64,000 bases of DNA from Bacillota bacterium (GCA_009711785.1 VENA01000058.1:1-64000); one strand, 5' to 3'. Shown: positions 1 to 10,261, numbered from the stretch's first letter. Numbers and translations are program-made. The notes: generated from the letters alone by a model not told the origin.

Positions 1-331
1 CCTTTGACCAAGCTGAAGTATTTTGCTTTATTCTTTTTATATTTCTTATCCTTATTTGTGACGAATTCTTACCCATACACTGAGCAACTGCTGCTGTTAA
101 TACAGCTACTAATTCTTCTTCATCTTCGTTTTTATTTTCAATAGTTTCTCTTTTTCTTTCAGGCTTTTTAGTTTTCTTTTTTAATGTTTTATTATTTTCT
201 TTATAAAATAATTTCTTAAATCCAAATAATACAAGACATATAACTATTAAAGTAAGAAAAACAATAAACATACTAAATACAGTAACTATTAAGCCTTCAG
301 ATAAAGATACATTCATAATATCTTCTAACAA
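1..331 (-). CDS. OadG-family gamma subunit of Na+-pumping decarboxylase (partial, 3' end outside window)
   Basis: Small membrane subunit of a biotin-dependent sodium-pumping decarboxylase, here probably methylmalonyl-CoA decarboxylase, where it would anchor the carboxyltransferase to the membrane beta subunit. One N-terminal membrane helix is followed by a Lys/Glu-rich linker and a short segment with the family pattern EELVAVLTAAVA. The start is taken as TTG at 331 because GGGGTGAT lies 6 bases upstream (338-345); the first ATG (316) is 21 bases from that site. It follows the alpha subunit by 16 bases. The 3' end, and presumably the biotin carrier and beta subunit, lie beyond the window. Confidence 0.8.
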   Translation of the reverse strand, partial: MLEDIMNVSLSEGLIVTVFSMFIVFLTLIVICLVLFGFKKLFYKENNKTLKKKTKKPERKRETIENKNEDEEELVAVLTAAVAQCMGKNSSQIRIRNIKRIKQNTSAWSK

Positions 332-347
332 AGTTTATCACCCCAAT

Positions 348-1898
348 TTATAGTGGTAAGTTACCATGTTTCTTAGATGGTAAGTTCTCTCTTTTACTTG
401 ATAACATATCAAAGGCACTTATAAGTCTAGGTCTAGTTTCTAAAGGCTTAATTACATCATCTACATATCCTCTAGAAGCTGCAACGTAAGGATTTGCAAC
501 CGTATCTTTATATTCGTTTATTTTTTCTGTTTTAGTTTCTAACGGGTCATCTGATTTTTCTATTTCTTTTCTAAATATAATATTAGCTGCCCCCTGTGGT
601 CCCATAACTGCAATTTCAGCAGTTGGCCATGCAAGTACTAAGTCAGACTTAAGATGTCTACTACACATAGCTATATATGCTCCTCCATAGGCTTTTCTTA
701 ATATAACCGTTACCTTAGGAACTGTTGCTTCTGAATATGCATAAAGCATTTTAGCGCCATGTCTTATAATTCCTCCATATTCTTGGTCTGTTCCTGGTAA
801 AAATCCTGGAACATCAACTAAACTTAATAAAGGTATATTAAAGGAATCACAAGTTCTTATAAATCTTGAAGCTTTATCAGATGCATTTATATCTAAACAA
901 CCTGCTAATACCCTTGGTTGATTTGCAATAACACCAACAGAGCGTCCATTAAGTCTTATAAAACCTGTTATAATATTTTGTGCATAATAAGGTTGTACTT
1001 CTAAGAAATCTTCATTATCTGCTAATATTTCTATAACTTCTTTCATATCATAGGGTTTATTAGCATTATCAGGAATAATACTATTAAGTTCTTCATTCAT
1101 TCTATTAATATCGTCCTCTGGGTCAAACATTGGGGCTTCTTCTAAGTTATTAGAAGGTAAGAAACTTAAAAGTTTTTTAATATTTTCTAAAGTTTCCTCC
1201 TCATTTTCATTAATAAAATGAGCAACTCCACTGGTATTATTATGAGTCATTGCTCCACCTAATTCTTCTGCTGAAACCTCTTCTCCTGTAACTGTTTTTA
1301 TAACTTGTGGTCCTGTTATAAACATTTTGCTTGTATTATCAACCATAAATATAAAATCTGTTAAAGCTGGTGAATAAACTGCTCCTCCAGCGCAAGGACC
1401 CATTATAACTGAAATTTGAGGTATAACCCCTGAAGCTATTGTATTGTTATAAAAAATATTTCCATACCCAGATAAGGCATCAACACCTTCTTGTATTCTA
1501 GCACCACCTGAATCATTAATACCAACTAAAGGTGCTCCAACTTTAAGTGCCATTTCTTGAACTTTACAAATTTTTGCTGCATGCATCTCTCCTAGTGATC
1601 CACCTATAACAGTGAAATCTTGAGCAAATACATAAATTAATCTTCCATCTACAGTTCCATATCCTGTTACTACGCCTTCTCCTGGCATTTTTTTATTTTC
1701 CATTCCAAAATTAGTACATCTATGTTCCACAAATGTATCTAATTCTACAAAACTATCTTCATCTAAAAGCTTATTTATTCTTTCACGTGCAGTATATTTT
1801 CCTTTATTGTGTTGCTTTTCAATTCTTTTTTCTCCTCCACCCATTTTTACTTTCTTCTTTATAGCATTTAATTCTTCTATTTTTTTACTAGTCGACAT
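348..1898 (-). CDS. mmdA: methylmalonyl-CoA decarboxylase alpha subunit / propionyl-CoA carboxyltransferase
   Basis: Carboxyltransferase of 516 residues that moves CO2 between (S)-methylmalonyl-CoA and the biotin carrier. The two crotonase-fold halves are visible: N-terminal motifs [24 protein letters not shown] and [13 protein letters not shown], then C-terminal [20 protein letters not shown] and [12 protein letters not shown]. Full family length. Start ATG with AAAGGAGGG upstream. It lies between the epimerase and an OadG-type subunit, which favours the sodium-pumping decarboxylase over a soluble propionyl-CoA carboxylase. The same family also includes acetyl/propionyl-CoA carboxylase beta subunits, so the physiological direction is inferred. 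Confidence 0.92.
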   Translation of the reverse strand: MSTSKKIEELNAIKKKVKMGGGEKRIEKQHNKGKYTARERINKLLDEDSFVELDTFVEHRCTNFGMENKKMPGEGVVTGYGTVDGRLIYVFAQDFTVIGGSLGEMHAAKICKVQEMALKVGAPLVGINDSGGARIQEGVDALSGYGNIFYNNTIASGVIPQISVIMGPCAGGAVYSPALTDFIFMVDNTSKMFITGPQVIKTVTGEEVSAEELGGAMTHNNTSGVAHFINENEEETLENIKKLLSFLPSNNLEEAPMFDPEDDINRMNEELNSIIPDNANKPYDMKEVIEILADNEDFLEVQPYYAQNIITGFIRLNGRSVGVIANQPRVLAGCLDINASDKASRFIRTCDSFNIPLLSLVDVPGFLPGTDQEYGGIIRHGAKMLYAYSEATVPKVTVILRKAYGGAYIAMCSRHLKSDLVLAWPTAEIAVMGPQGAANIIFRKEIEKSDDPLETKTEKINEYKDTVANPYVAASRGYVDDVIKPLETRPRLISAFDMLSSKRENLPSKKHGNLPL

Positions 1899-1917
1899 AA
1901 AAACCCTCCTTTAGAGA

Positions 1918-2319
1918 TTAGTCTCTTTCACAAAGCTCTACTAAAACACCATGGGTGCTTTTCGGGTGTAAAAATGCTATTTTTGCTCCTCCAGCACCGT
2001 ATCTTGGCTTTTCATCTATCATTTTAATTCCTTTTTCCTTCATTTCTTTAATCGCTTTTTCTATATCATCTACTCTGTAAGCTATATGTTGAATTCCTTC
2101 ACCCTTCTTTTCAATATACTTATAAATAGGTCCCTCTTTATCAGTTGATTCTAAAAGTTCCATTTCAGTATCTCCAACAGGTAAAAATGCAACCTTTACC
2201 CTTTGGTCTTTGACTATCTCTGTTCCTTGTAATTCTAATCCTAAAACATCTCTATAAAATTTTAATGTTTCCTCTAAATCCTTAACTGCAACTCCTATGT
2301 GGTCTACTTTTTTTACCAT
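1918..2319 (-). CDS. mce: methylmalonyl-CoA epimerase
   Basis: Interconverts (R)- and (S)-methylmalonyl-CoA, linking the B12 mutase to the decarboxylase encoded next. A 133-residue VOC/glyoxalase fold protein with two beta-alpha-beta repeats. Expected metal ligands are visible: His7 (VDHIGVAV), His78 (GIQHIAYR) and a Glu near the C terminus (VELCE). The length is normal for the family. Start ATG with GGGGG upstream. It sits 11 bases after meaB in the mcm operon. Confidence 0.95.
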   Translation of the reverse strand: MVKKVDHIGVAVKDLEETLKFYRDVLGLELQGTEIVKDQRVKVAFLPVGDTEMELLESTDKEGPIYKYIEKKGEGIQHIAYRVDDIEKAIKEMKEKGIKMIDEKPRYGAGGAKIAFLHPKSTHGVLVELCERD

Positions 2320-2330
2320 GATAATACCCC

Positions 2331-3266
2331 CTACTTTTTTATTAACTTTATAATTTCATCCCTAGAAGTATATGGATTCGATTTTCTAAGGGCAACTTTC
2401 TTTGCTATAGTATCTAATCCTTCATGTTCATCTGTTATTTTATGTACCATTTCCATTAATTCTTCTTCTACAAGATTTAATATCTCAAGTTTAGCATTCT
2501 TTTCCCTTCTTAATTTAAAGTTTTCATTTTTTAACATATCTTCTTTATGGTTTATAATATTGTCAAGTAAATTATTAACTCCTTCATTTTTCACAGCAGA
2601 AAGTTTTGTAACCGGTGGTCTCCAGGTATCATATTTTTTAAAATCTAACATCATCTCTAACTCAAGTGCTGTTTTATCAGCTCCATCTAAATCACTTTTA
2701 TTAACTGCAAATATATCGCCTATCTCCATGATTCCTGCCTTTATAGCCTGTATATCATCACCAAGACCAGGTACCATAACCATCACTACTGTATCTGAAC
2801 TTTTAACTATATCTACCTCTGATTGACCAACACCTACAGTCTCTATAAAAATATAATCAACACCATAGATATCTAAAATATTAACTGCTCCTTTAGTTGC
2901 CTTTGATAAACCTCCTAAATGACCTCTAGTTCCCATACTTCTTATAAAAACCCCAGGATCAGTAGCTAAATCACTCATCCTCACTCTATCTCCTAAAATA
3001 GAGCCTCCTGTAAATGGGCTAGTAGGATCTACTGCTATTACTCCTACCTTTTTATCATTTTTTCTTAAAAGTTTAACAAGTTTATCTGTTAATGTACTCT
3101 TTCCTCCTCCTGGAGGTCCTGTTATTCCTATAACATGTGCATTGCCAGTTTTATTATAATGTTTTTTTATAACTTCTATTGCCCGATTATCATTATTTTC
3201 AATTAAAGAGATAAGACGAGCACAAGCCCTCTTATCTCCTTTTATTAATCTTTCGCCTAATTCCAA
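2331..3266 (-). CDS. meaB: methylmalonyl-CoA mutase-associated GTPase MeaB
   Basis: G3E-type P-loop GTPase that loads and protects the adenosylcobalamin of methylmalonyl-CoA mutase. Walker A is GPPGGGKST; the switch region reads IETVGVGQSEVDI and the base-specificity motif AVNKSD. A C-terminal helical dimerisation arm follows. I prefer TTG at 3266 as start: AGGTGG lies 8 bases upstream and the protein then begins MELGERLIKGDKRACARLI, like the family. The frame extends four codons upstream to GTG 3278, which lacks a ribosome site. It lies between the mutase B12 subunit and the epimerase, as in many Clostridia. Confidence 0.93.
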   Translation of the reverse strand: MELGERLIKGDKRACARLISLIENNDNRAIEVIKKHYNKTGNAHVIGITGPPGGGKSTLTDKLVKLLRKNDKKVGVIAVDPTSPFTGGSILGDRVRMSDLATDPGVFIRSMGTRGHLGGLSKATKGAVNILDIYGVDYIFIETVGVGQSEVDIVKSSDTVVMVMVPGLGDDIQAIKAGIMEIGDIFAVNKSDLDGADKTALELEMMLDFKKYDTWRPPVTKLSAVKNEGVNNLLDNIINHKEDMLKNENFKLRREKNAKLEILNLVEEELMEMVHKITDEHEGLDTIAKKVALRKSNPYTSRDEIIKLIKK

Positions 3267-3284
3267 ATTAAGCACCACCTAAAG

Positions 3285-3686
3285 TTATTTCCTTTTTACA
3301 TTTTTCTTTATAAAATCAATAGTTTCTGTTGTAGGTGTTCCTGGAGTGAATATCTCTTTTATTCCTGCTTCTTTTAAAGAAGGAATATCATCTTCTGGTA
3401 TTACTCCACCTCCTACAACTAATATATCATCTGCATTTTCTTTTTTAAGTAGTTTAACTACTTTAGGGAATAAATGATTATGTGCTCCTGATAATATACT
3501 CATAGCAACCACATCTACATCCTCTTGAATAGCTGCAGATACTATTTGCTCTGGTGTTTGTCTTAAACCTGTATATATAACCTCCATACCAGCATCTCTT
3601 AAAGCCCTAGCTACAACTTTAGCTCCTCTATCATGTCCATCAAGACCTGGCTTGGCTACTAATACTCTTATAGGTCTTTCAGCCAT
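3285..3686 (-). CDS. methylmalonyl-CoA mutase, cobalamin-binding (small/C-terminal) subunit
   Basis: The 133-residue B12-binding half of a split methylmalonyl-CoA mutase. The signature DGHDRG (the DxHxxG loop whose His replaces dimethylbenzimidazole as cobalt ligand) is near residue 16, followed by [10 protein letters not shown] and [10 protein letters not shown], the usual Rossmann-like B12 fold. Start ATG with AAGGAGG upstream. It follows the large subunit by 21 bases. The split arrangement contrasts with fused single-chain mutases. Confidence 0.95.
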   Translation of the reverse strand: MAERPIRVLVAKPGLDGHDRGAKVVARALRDAGMEVIYTGLRQTPEQIVSAAIQEDVDVVAMSILSGAHNHLFPKVVKLLKKENADDILVVGGGVIPEDDIPSLKEAGIKEIFTPGTPTTETIDFIKKNVKRK

Positions 3687-3707
3687 TTTTCTACCTCCTT
3701 AAAGTAT

Positions 3708-5387
3708 CTATAATATTACCGACTGTTGATATTCTCCAAATACTTCTCTTAATACTCCACAAATTTCTCCTAATGTTGCATACTCTTTAACTGCTTTTAT
3801 AATATAAGGCATTGTATTTTCATTTTCTTTAGCTGCTTTTTTAAGTTCATTAAGACTTACCTTTACCTTTTCATTATCTCTTTCTTCTTTAAGATTTTTA
3901 AGTTTTTCTTCCTGCATTCTACCTACTTTAGGATCAACTTTTAATAAGTCCTTTTTAGGTTCTTTATCTACTTTAAATTTATTCATACCAACTACTATTC
4001 TATCCTTTGATTCTATTTCCTTTTGATAGTTATAAGCACTATCTTGAATTTCCTTTTGTATATATCCTTTTTCTATAGCCTTAGGAGCTCCACCTAATTC
4101 ATCAATTCTATCTATATGCTTCATAGCTTCTTTTTCTATTTCTTTAGTTAAATTCTCTATATAATAAGAACCTGCTAGTGGGTCTATTGTTTCTGCTACT
4201 CCACTTTCATGGGCAACTATTTGCTGTGTTCTTAAAGCTATCCTTACTGAATCTTCGGTAGGTAAAGCTAATGCTTCATCCCTAGAGTTAGTATGAAGTG
4301 ATTGAGTACCTCCTAATACTGCAGCTAATGTTTGTATAGCAACACGTACTATATTATTATCTGGCTGCTGTGCAGTTAGTGTAGAACCTGCTGTTTGTGT
4401 ATGGAATTTAAGTCTCATTGACTTAGGGTTTTTAGCTTTAAATCTCTCTTTCATAATCTTAGCCCATAGTTTTCTAGCCGCTCTAAACTTAGATACTTCT
4501 TCTAATAAATCATTATGGGCATTAAAGAAAAATGATAATCTAGGAGCAAAAGCATCAACATCTAATCCTGCATCTATAGCTGCATCAACATAGGCTATTC
4601 CATCTGCTAATGTAAATGCAACCTCCTGTGCTGCTGTTGAACCTGCCTCTCTAATGTGATAGCCTGAAATACTTATTGTATTCCATTTAGGTACATTTTT
4701 AGAACAATACTCAAATATATCAGTAATAAGTCTCATTGATGGTTCTGGTGGAAATATGTAAGTTCCCCTTGCTATATATTCCTTTAATATATCATTTTGT
4801 ATTGTTCCTCTTAATTTATCTTCAGAAACTCCCTGTTTTTCAGCAACTGCAATATACATAGCAAGTAATACACTAGCAGGTGCATTTATAGTCATTGATG
4901 TACTAACTTTATCTAAAGGTATCCCATCAAATAAAATTTCCATATCCTTAAGTGAGTCAATTGCCACACCAACTTTTCCTACTTCTCCTTGAGATAACGG
5001 ATGATTAGAGTCATACCCTATTTGAGTAGGAAGATCAAATGCAACACTTAAACCTGTTTGACCCTGTTCTAATAAATACTTATATCTTTTATTTGATTCC
5101 TCCGCTGTTGCAAATCCTGCATATTGTCTCATAGTCCAGAATCTACCTCTATACATTGTAGGCTGAACTCCCCTTGTAAAAGGATACTTTCCTGGGAATC
5201 CTATTTCATCATTGTAATCTATATCTTCTACATCTTCTGGAGTATAAACTCTGTTAACTTCTAATCCTGAACCAGTAGTAAATTCATCTTTTCTTTCTGG
5301 GAAACGTGAAATTGTTTTATCTACCTCATTATTTTCCCATTCTTTTTTAGACTTTTTAATCTGGTCCAATTTTTCCTTTTCAAACAT
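3708..5387 (-). CDS. methylmalonyl-CoA mutase, large (catalytic TIM-barrel) subunit
   Basis: Catalytic subunit of 559 residues that, with the B12 subunit, isomerises succinyl-CoA and methylmalonyl-CoA by adenosylcobalamin radical chemistry. Recognisable stretches are [20 protein letters not shown] near residue 70, [38 protein letters not shown] and [18 protein letters not shown], typical of the CoA-binding barrel. Start ATG after AAGGAGG. It is the first gene of the mcm operon and is preceded by an unusually long leader (see 5388-5715). Isobutyryl-CoA mutases are close relatives; the meaB-mce-mmdA context argues for methylmalonyl-CoA. Confidence 0.95.
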   Translation of the reverse strand: MFEKEKLDQIKKSKKEWENNEVDKTISRFPERKDEFTTGSGLEVNRVYTPEDVEDIDYNDEIGFPGKYPFTRGVQPTMYRGRFWTMRQYAGFATAEESNKRYKYLLEQGQTGLSVAFDLPTQIGYDSNHPLSQGEVGKVGVAIDSLKDMEILFDGIPLDKVSTSMTINAPASVLLAMYIAVAEKQGVSEDKLRGTIQNDILKEYIARGTYIFPPEPSMRLITDIFEYCSKNVPKWNTISISGYHIREAGSTAAQEVAFTLADGIAYVDAAIDAGLDVDAFAPRLSFFFNAHNDLLEEVSKFRAARKLWAKIMKERFKAKNPKSMRLKFHTQTAGSTLTAQQPDNNIVRVAIQTLAAVLGGTQSLHTNSRDEALALPTEDSVRIALRTQQIVAHESGVAETIDPLAGSYYIENLTKEIEKEAMKHIDRIDELGGAPKAIEKGYIQKEIQDSAYNYQKEIESKDRIVVGMNKFKVDKEPKKDLLKVDPKVGRMQEEKLKNLKEERDNEKVKVSLNELKKAAKENENTMPYIIKAVKEYATLGEICGVLREVFGEYQQSVIL

Positions 5388-5715
5388 TTTTAAGCCTCCT
5401 TATTAATTGAATAGACCAATTACATACCATTTGAAAATGTTTTCTTTAAGGATAATTAGCATTATATACATGATTATCCATCCAAGTATAGACTATTACA
5501 ATATAGCTTATAATGCAATATTTATTTCAAAAATTTATTAATATAATTCGAAAATTTCACTATTATAATAAATTCAATTTAGATGAAACTATTCCTTTTT
5601 AGGGCTTTGAATTAATTGTTCAAGTTTTCTTAATATTTCTTAATATTTTTTCTTCTTAAGTCTACAAATTAATACATTACCTGGGAAATAATTTTATTTT
5701 TCTTATATTAAATGT
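5388..5715 (-). other. long non-coding leader of the mcm operon
   Basis: About 330 AT-rich bases with no convincing ORF on either strand. If the promoter at 5691-5718 is used, the transcript has a roughly 300-base untranslated leader. I looked for a cobalamin riboswitch (B12 box) and do not see one. The only clear structure is the dyad at 5450-5479. Confidence 0.5.
5450..5479. repeat. inverted repeat centred on a -10-like hexamer upstream of the mcm operon
   Basis: Arms GGATAATTA (5450-5458) and TGATTATCC (5471-5479) are complementary at 8 of 9 positions and bracket a minus-strand TATAAT at 5461-5466. It lies about 63-92 bases upstream of the mutase start. It could be an operator; no strong -35 is visible at the right distance. 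Confidence 0.4.
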
Positions 5716-5718
5716 CAA
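5691..5718 (-). promoter_or_regulatory. candidate SigA promoter for the mcm operon
   Basis: TTGACA at 5713-5718 and TAAAAT at 5691-5696 on the minus strand, separated by 16 bases. It directly follows the thioesterase terminator, which suits an independent operon. Confidence 0.5.
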
Positions 5719-5750
5719 AAAAGGTATTGGCTTAAGCCAATACCTTTCTT
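5716..5750 (-). terminator. rho-independent terminator of the thioesterase gene
   Basis: Perfect 26-bp palindrome at 5721-5746 with GGCTTAAGCC at its centre, followed on the minus strand by a T-run. Confidence 0.85.
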
Positions 5751-6131
5751 TTAAATATTTTCTTTAAATTTATTTATGTTTACTATATATCTTATATGAC
5801 TTCCTTCTCCTATCTTTTTTTCTTCATCAAAAGCAACTACATTGAAAAAAAGCTTTTTACCTTCAATTTTAACAAGCTCTGCTTCTGCCCAAACTTTCAT
5901 TCCTACAGGTGTTGCTTTTAAATGATTTACATTAACATTAATACCTACAGTTGAATATTCACTTCCTAATTTTTCGTCAACTGTATTTAAGGAGGCATTT
6001 TCCATAAGTCCTATCATCATAGGAGTTGCATATACATAAATATCACCACTACCAAATTCAGCTGCTGTATCCTTCTTTGTCACTATTTTTTCTACTCTTT
6101 TTTTCATACCCTTAACTAAATTAAATTCCAT
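5751..6131 (-). CDS. FlK-like acyl-CoA thioesterase (hotdog fold)
   Basis: A 126-residue protein resembling fluoroacetyl-CoA thioesterase FlK and related hotdog thioesterases, which hydrolyse short acyl-CoAs. Visible features are the N-terminal strand [16 protein letters not shown], the segment [13 protein letters not shown] that carries the active-site Glu in this family, and [17 protein letters not shown]. The start ATG follows GAGGTGAT. It stands alone between ftsH and the mcm operon with its own terminator. Short acyl-CoAs such as propionyl-CoA are possible substrates given the neighbours, but that is inference. Confidence 0.8.
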   Translation of the reverse strand: MEFNLVKGMKKRVEKIVTKKDTAAEFGSGDIYVYATPMMIGLMENASLNTVDEKLGSEYSTVGINVNVNHLKATPVGMKVWAEAELVKIEGKKLFFNVVAFDEEKKIGEGSHIRYIVNINKFKENI

Positions 6132-6175
6132 ATTATCACCTCTATATTATTCTACCATGTTTTTTATTAATTATA

Positions 6176-6202
6176 ATAAAGACAGCCTAAAAAGGCTGTC
6201 TT
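6176..6202 (-). terminator. ftsH terminator
   Basis: Stem GACAGCCT/AGGCTGTC at 6181-6200 just after the ftsH stop, followed on the minus strand by TTTATT. Confidence 0.85.
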
Positions 6203-8101
6203 TTATACTTCTTCATCAAAATTATCATCTGAATTATTATCTTCTATCTCTTCAATATTCTCATCATCTTCGATATCTGTATTAATATCTTCTAAGCTTT
6301 TCCCTTCATAGATCGCTTCAAAGTCCTTTGCATCTAGCGTTTCTACTTCTAGTAAAGCCTTAGCTACATTGTGTAATCTATCTTTATTATCCGTTAATAT
6401 TTTCTCAGCTCTTCTATATGCTTTATTGATCATTTCTCTCATTTCATTGTCTATCTCAGCTGCGATAAGTTCACTATAGTTTTTGCTTCTTCCTAAATCT
6501 CTACCTATAAACACTTCACTATCATCATCTCCATATGTCATAGGTCCAAGTTTGTCACTCATACCATAGTGGGTAATCATATTTCTTACTATTTTAGTTG
6601 CTCTTTCTATATCATTACTTGCTCCTGTCGATATATCATCTAATACTAGCTTTTCTGCAACTCTACCTCCAAGTAATTGAACAACTTGTTCTTCCATCTG
6701 AGTTTTAGATAGATAACTTCTATCCTTCTCTGGTAAATTCATAGTAAATCCACCAGCTTGACCCCTTGGCATAATAGTAACCATATGAACTGGATCTATA
6801 TTAGGTAGTAGCTTAGCAACTACTGCATGCCCTGCTTCGTGATAAGCAGTTAATTTATTTTCTTCTTCAGTCCTTACTCTACTTTTCTTTTCTGGACCTG
6901 CTATAAGCTTAGTAATCGCTTCTTCAATAATATGCATAGGTATCTTTTTATAATTTTGTCTTGCTGATAATAAGGCTGCTTCATTCAATAGGTTTTCTAA
7001 ATTAGCAGGTGTAAATCCTATAGTTCTTTTAGCTATTACAGATAAATCAACATCCTCTGCTAATGGTTTACCCTTTGAATGTATTTTTAATATAGCTTCA
7101 CGTCCTTTAATATCTGGTACACCAACTTGAACTTGTCTGTCGAATCTACCAGGTCTTAATAACGCAGGGTCTAATATATCAGGTCTATTTGTTGCTGCTA
7201 TTAAGATTATTCCTTCGTTTTCTCCAAAACCATCCATTTCAACTAACAGTTGATTTAAAGTTTGTTCTCTCTCATCATGGCCACCGCCTAAGCCGGCACC
7301 TCTTCTTCTACCAACTGCATCTATTTCATCTATAAAAACTATACATGGTGAGCTCTTTTTAGCTTGTTCGAATAGGTCTCTTACCCTTGAAGCACCTACA
7401 CCTACAAACATTTCAACAAAATCTGAACCACTTATACTAAAAAATGGAACTCCTGCTTCTCCTGCAACTGCTTTTGATAAATAAGTTTTACCTGTACCAG
7501 GAGGTCCTACCATTAAAATTCCCTTTGGTATTCTAGCTCCTAAATTAATAAACTTCTTTGGATGTTTAAGGAAATGTACTACCTCTTCTAATTCTTCTTT
7601 TTCTTCTTCTAATCCTGCTACATCGTCAAATGTTACCTTCTTACCTTCATTTTCTTTATGCAACTTAGCTTTACTCTTACCAAAGGACATAACTCGTCCT
7701 CCGCCTCCTTGAGACTGCTGCATAAATACAAACCAAAATACTACAAAAATAAGAACCATAAATACTGTAGGTAATATCTGTAAGAACCATGGTGTTCCAG
7801 GTTCCTCTTTAGCACCTATTTCAATATTATTGTCTTTTGCTAAAATTTCATAATATTCACGCTCTATCTCAGGTATATAAGAAGTGAATTGCTTGCCATC
7901 TTTAAATTCTCCTTTAATGGCATTCTCCGTTATTTCCATACTCTTAATTTGGTTAGGTTGATTTTCTATCATTTGTTCTAACTGTTTATACGGTAACTCA
8001 ACAGCCTGCTCCATTGGTGATTTAAACACATATTGTACTATAAATATTAGAATTATGAATATAAGCAAATAAAAGCTTATACCTCTAAAAAACTTCCTCA
8101 A
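6203..8101 (-). CDS. ftsH: ATP-dependent zinc metalloprotease FtsH
   Basis: Membrane-anchored AAA+ protease of 632 residues that degrades misfolded membrane and regulatory proteins. In order: a first membrane helix (about 8-27), an extracytoplasmic domain, a second helix (about 106-127), an AAA domain with Walker A GPPGTGKT, Walker B IVFIDEID and second-region-of-homology RPGRFDR, then the zinc protease motif HEAGH. The tail is very acidic. Start is TTG at 8101 after GGAGGACC. It keeps the tilS-hpt-ftsH order of Firmicutes. Confidence 0.97.
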   Translation of the reverse strand: MRKFFRGISFYLLIFIILIFIVQYVFKSPMEQAVELPYKQLEQMIENQPNQIKSMEITENAIKGEFKDGKQFTSYIPEIEREYYEILAKDNNIEIGAKEEPGTPWFLQILPTVFMVLIFVVFWFVFMQQSQGGGGRVMSFGKSKAKLHKENEGKKVTFDDVAGLEEEKEELEEVVHFLKHPKKFINLGARIPKGILMVGPPGTGKTYLSKAVAGEAGVPFFSISGSDFVEMFVGVGASRVRDLFEQAKKSSPCIVFIDEIDAVGRRRGAGLGGGHDEREQTLNQLLVEMDGFGENEGIILIAATNRPDILDPALLRPGRFDRQVQVGVPDIKGREAILKIHSKGKPLAEDVDLSVIAKRTIGFTPANLENLLNEAALLSARQNYKKIPMHIIEEAITKLIAGPEKKSRVRTEEENKLTAYHEAGHAVVAKLLPNIDPVHMVTIMPRGQAGGFTMNLPEKDRSYLSKTQMEEQVVQLLGGRVAEKLVLDDISTGASNDIERATKIVRNMITHYGMSDKLGPMTYGDDDSEVFIGRDLGRSKNYSELIAAEIDNEMREMINKAYRRAEKILTDNKDRLHNVAKALLEVETLDAKDFEAIYEGKSLEDINTDIEDDENIEEIEDNNSDDNFDEEV

Positions 8102-8146
8102 CTAAGGTCCTCCTCTCCCATTTAAAACTAGTTATAGTATTACTAC

Positions 8147-8175
8147 ATTTTAACATATAAAATATTAAAAGGCAA
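8147..8175 (-). promoter_or_regulatory. candidate SigA promoter of ftsH
   Basis: Minus-strand TTGCCT (8170-8175), 17-base spacer, TAAAAT (8147-8152), about 46 bases before the ftsH start. A weak hairpin with four T's overlaps the -35 and could end the hpt transcript. Confidence 0.5.
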
Positions 8176-8208
8176 TACGAGGCTATTACCCGATAATTTC
8201 TTTTAATA

Positions 8209-8745
8209 TTATCTATAAATTTCTTCCTTTAGAGTTGCTATATAAGGTAAATTCCTATATTTCTCATCATAGTCTAGTCCATAGCCTACTATAAAAGCAT
8301 CCGGAACTTTATATCCACTATAATCTATATCTAGGTCTACTTTTCTTCTTTCAGGCTTATCTAAAAGTGTAAATAATTTTATACTTTTAGGATCCCTTGA
8401 TTTAAGATTACTAACTAAGTAATTCAAAGTTAAACCTGTGTCTATAATATCCTCTACAATAAGAATATCCTTACCTTCAATACTTTCATCTAAATCTTTT
8501 ATTATTTTTACAACACCAGAAGATTCAGTCGAACTTCCATAACTAGATACAGCCATAAAGTCCATAGTCAATGGTATACTTATATTTTTAGCTAAATCTG
8601 TTAATACCATAACTGCACCCTTTAATACTCCTATTAGTAGTAAATCTTTTCCTTTATAATCTTCTGATATTTGTTTTCCTAATTCTTTTAATTTCTTTTG
8701 TATATCCTCTTCAGTTAATAATACTTCTTTTATATCATTCTTCAC
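8209..8745 (-). CDS. hpt: hypoxanthine phosphoribosyltransferase
   Basis: Purine salvage enzyme of 178 residues converting hypoxanthine or guanine plus PRPP to IMP or GMP. The PRPP-binding motif reads LIVEDIIDTGLT and the flexible-loop motif FMAVSSYGSST precedes it; the purine-site segment KVPDAFIVGYGLDYDEKYRN is near the C terminus. Start is GTG at 8745 after AAGGAGG. This start lies inside the last codons of tilS (11-base overlap), which indicates translational coupling. Gene order is the same as in B. subtilis. Confidence 0.95.
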   Translation of the reverse strand: MKNDIKEVLLTEEDIQKKLKELGKQISEDYKGKDLLLIGVLKGAVMVLTDLAKNISIPLTMDFMAVSSYGSSTESSGVVKIIKDLDESIEGKDILIVEDIIDTGLTLNYLVSNLKSRDPKSIKLFTLLDKPERRKVDLDIDYSGYKVPDAFIVGYGLDYDEKYRNLPYIATLKEEIYR

Positions 8746-10129
8746 CTATATCCTCCTTATCAATTTTTATTTTTAAAAATCTTTTAGTTGCTTCAGTTAC
8801 CTTGTATAATTCACTTATTCTAAAACCAACTATCCATATAATATTATTATCATCACATATTAAAGGAATAGAATCTCTTTTATCCCTAGGAATCTTTTCA
8901 TCAATGAAAAAGTCTTTTAACTTTTTACTACCTTTCATACCTAAAGGTGTAAATCTATCCCCAGGTTTTCTCGTTTTAACATACAAGCCGCCTTCTATTT
9001 TATCATAATCAAAATATTTTATAAACCTATGTTTTTTGTTAAAGTTAAATTCATCCTTATTTACTATACTTACTTCAATATTATAATTCTTTATTTGATT
9101 ATAATTATTAATTTCTAATTTTTCATTAGAAATTAATTCATCTTTTGTTTTTCTCTTTTTAATTACAAAATTATCATATCTCATTACTATTAAAATATCT
9201 TTAATAATATTAATTCTTTTACCTGCTTTATTCTCGTTAATTAATTTAATAATACTTTCTACATGCTTTTGTTCTAATCCTTTTAAATTCCCCTTGATTT
9301 TTTCTACTGTATACCTTATAACCCTTGTCTTTATTGATATATGTAGTTTATTAAATTTTTTTATATCTAAAACATATACTTCTTTTGATTTTTTATTTGC
9401 TATTTCTTTAAAAGCTTTCTTAGTTGTAATTTCTAAAAAGTCTTGATCCCTTTTAATTATCTTAGAGGTTCTAGATAATGCATCATTTAATGATGGATTG
9501 AAATTTTCTTCTATATACGGTATCAATTCTAAACGTATTTTATTTCTTCTATATATAGGTTTTAAATTACTCTTATCAATTCTAGGATTAAGATTATTAT
9601 CTATGCAATACTCTTCAATTTCCTTTCTTGATATATCCAAAAGCGGTCTTATTATATTTCCATTTTTATATTCCATTCCCTTAAGTCCATCTAAACCTGT
9701 ACCCCTTAAAAATCTCATTAAAAGTGTTTCGCATTGATCATTTTTATTATGGGCTACTGCAATTTTATCTCCATTTAATTTTCTTTTCAGTTCATAAAAA
9801 AAGCTATATCTGATTTCCCTTCCTGCTTCTTCTTTAGAAAGTTTATTTTCCTTTGCGTATAAATCCATATTAACCACTTTACTATAAAAGGGGATGTTAT
9901 TACTTTTACAAAAGTTTTTAACGTATAATTCATCTTTATCTGCCTCTATTTCTCTCACCCCGTGATTAATATGGGCAACAAATAAATTGAAATTTAATTT
10001 ATTTGTTAATTTCAATAAAACATCTAAAAGCGCCATAGAATCTGGCCCACCTGAGACTCCAACTATTATATTATCTCTACTATTAATTAAATTATATCCC
10101 TTTATAGTATTTACCACTCTTTTTAACAT
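8735..10129 (-). CDS. tilS: tRNA(Ile)-lysidine synthetase
   Basis: Modifies the wobble cytidine of tRNA-Ile(CAU) to lysidine, changing decoding from AUG to AUA. N-terminal PP-loop ATPase motif VSGGPDSMALLD; C-terminal TilS domain with KTRKPGDRFTPLGMKGSKKL. The reading frame extends to GTG 10147, but that codon has no ribosome site, while GTGAGG and GGTGG stretches precede ATG 10129, so I take 464 residues. The stop overlaps the hpt start. Confidence 0.95.
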   Translation of the reverse strand: MLKRVVNTIKGYNLINSRDNIIVGVSGGPDSMALLDVLLKLTNKLNFNLFVAHINHGVREIEADKDELYVKNFCKSNNIPFYSKVVNMDLYAKENKLSKEEAGREIRYSFFYELKRKLNGDKIAVAHNKNDQCETLLMRFLRGTGLDGLKGMEYKNGNIIRPLLDISRKEIEEYCIDNNLNPRIDKSNLKPIYRRNKIRLELIPYIEENFNPSLNDALSRTSKIIKRDQDFLEITTKKAFKEIANKKSKEVYVLDIKKFNKLHISIKTRVIRYTVEKIKGNLKGLEQKHVESIIKLINENKAGKRINIIKDILIVMRYDNFVIKKRKTKDELISNEKLEINNYNQIKNYNIEVSIVNKDEFNFNKKHRFIKYFDYDKIEGGLYVKTRKPGDRFTPLGMKGSKKLKDFFIDEKIPRDKRDSIPLICDDNNIIWIVGFRISELYKVTEATKRFLKIKIDKEDIGEE

Positions 10130-10261
10130 ATAACCACCAAACCTCACTTTATATACTAAAGCTAAATATTATTACAGATATATTCATATAATTAACAATT
10201 ATCTATACTTTTATAAAAGAATCTATTTTATATCTTATCTTTTATTTTCTTTTTGTCAAAT

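Noticed and set aside
2299-2826. A 175-codon plus-strand ORF antisense to meaB
   Set aside because: It overlaps a certain gene on the other strand, has Ser/Ile-rich antisense composition and no ribosome site. The many other plus-strand ORFs within minus-strand genes were discarded for the same reason.
5388-5715. Cobalamin riboswitch before the B12-dependent mutase
   Set aside because: No B12 box or the expected helices could be found; the enzyme uses B12 but that alone is not evidence.
10148-10261. TTGACA upstream of tilS as a promoter
   Set aside because: The hexamer is present on the minus strand, but no acceptable -10 lies 16-18 bases downstream.
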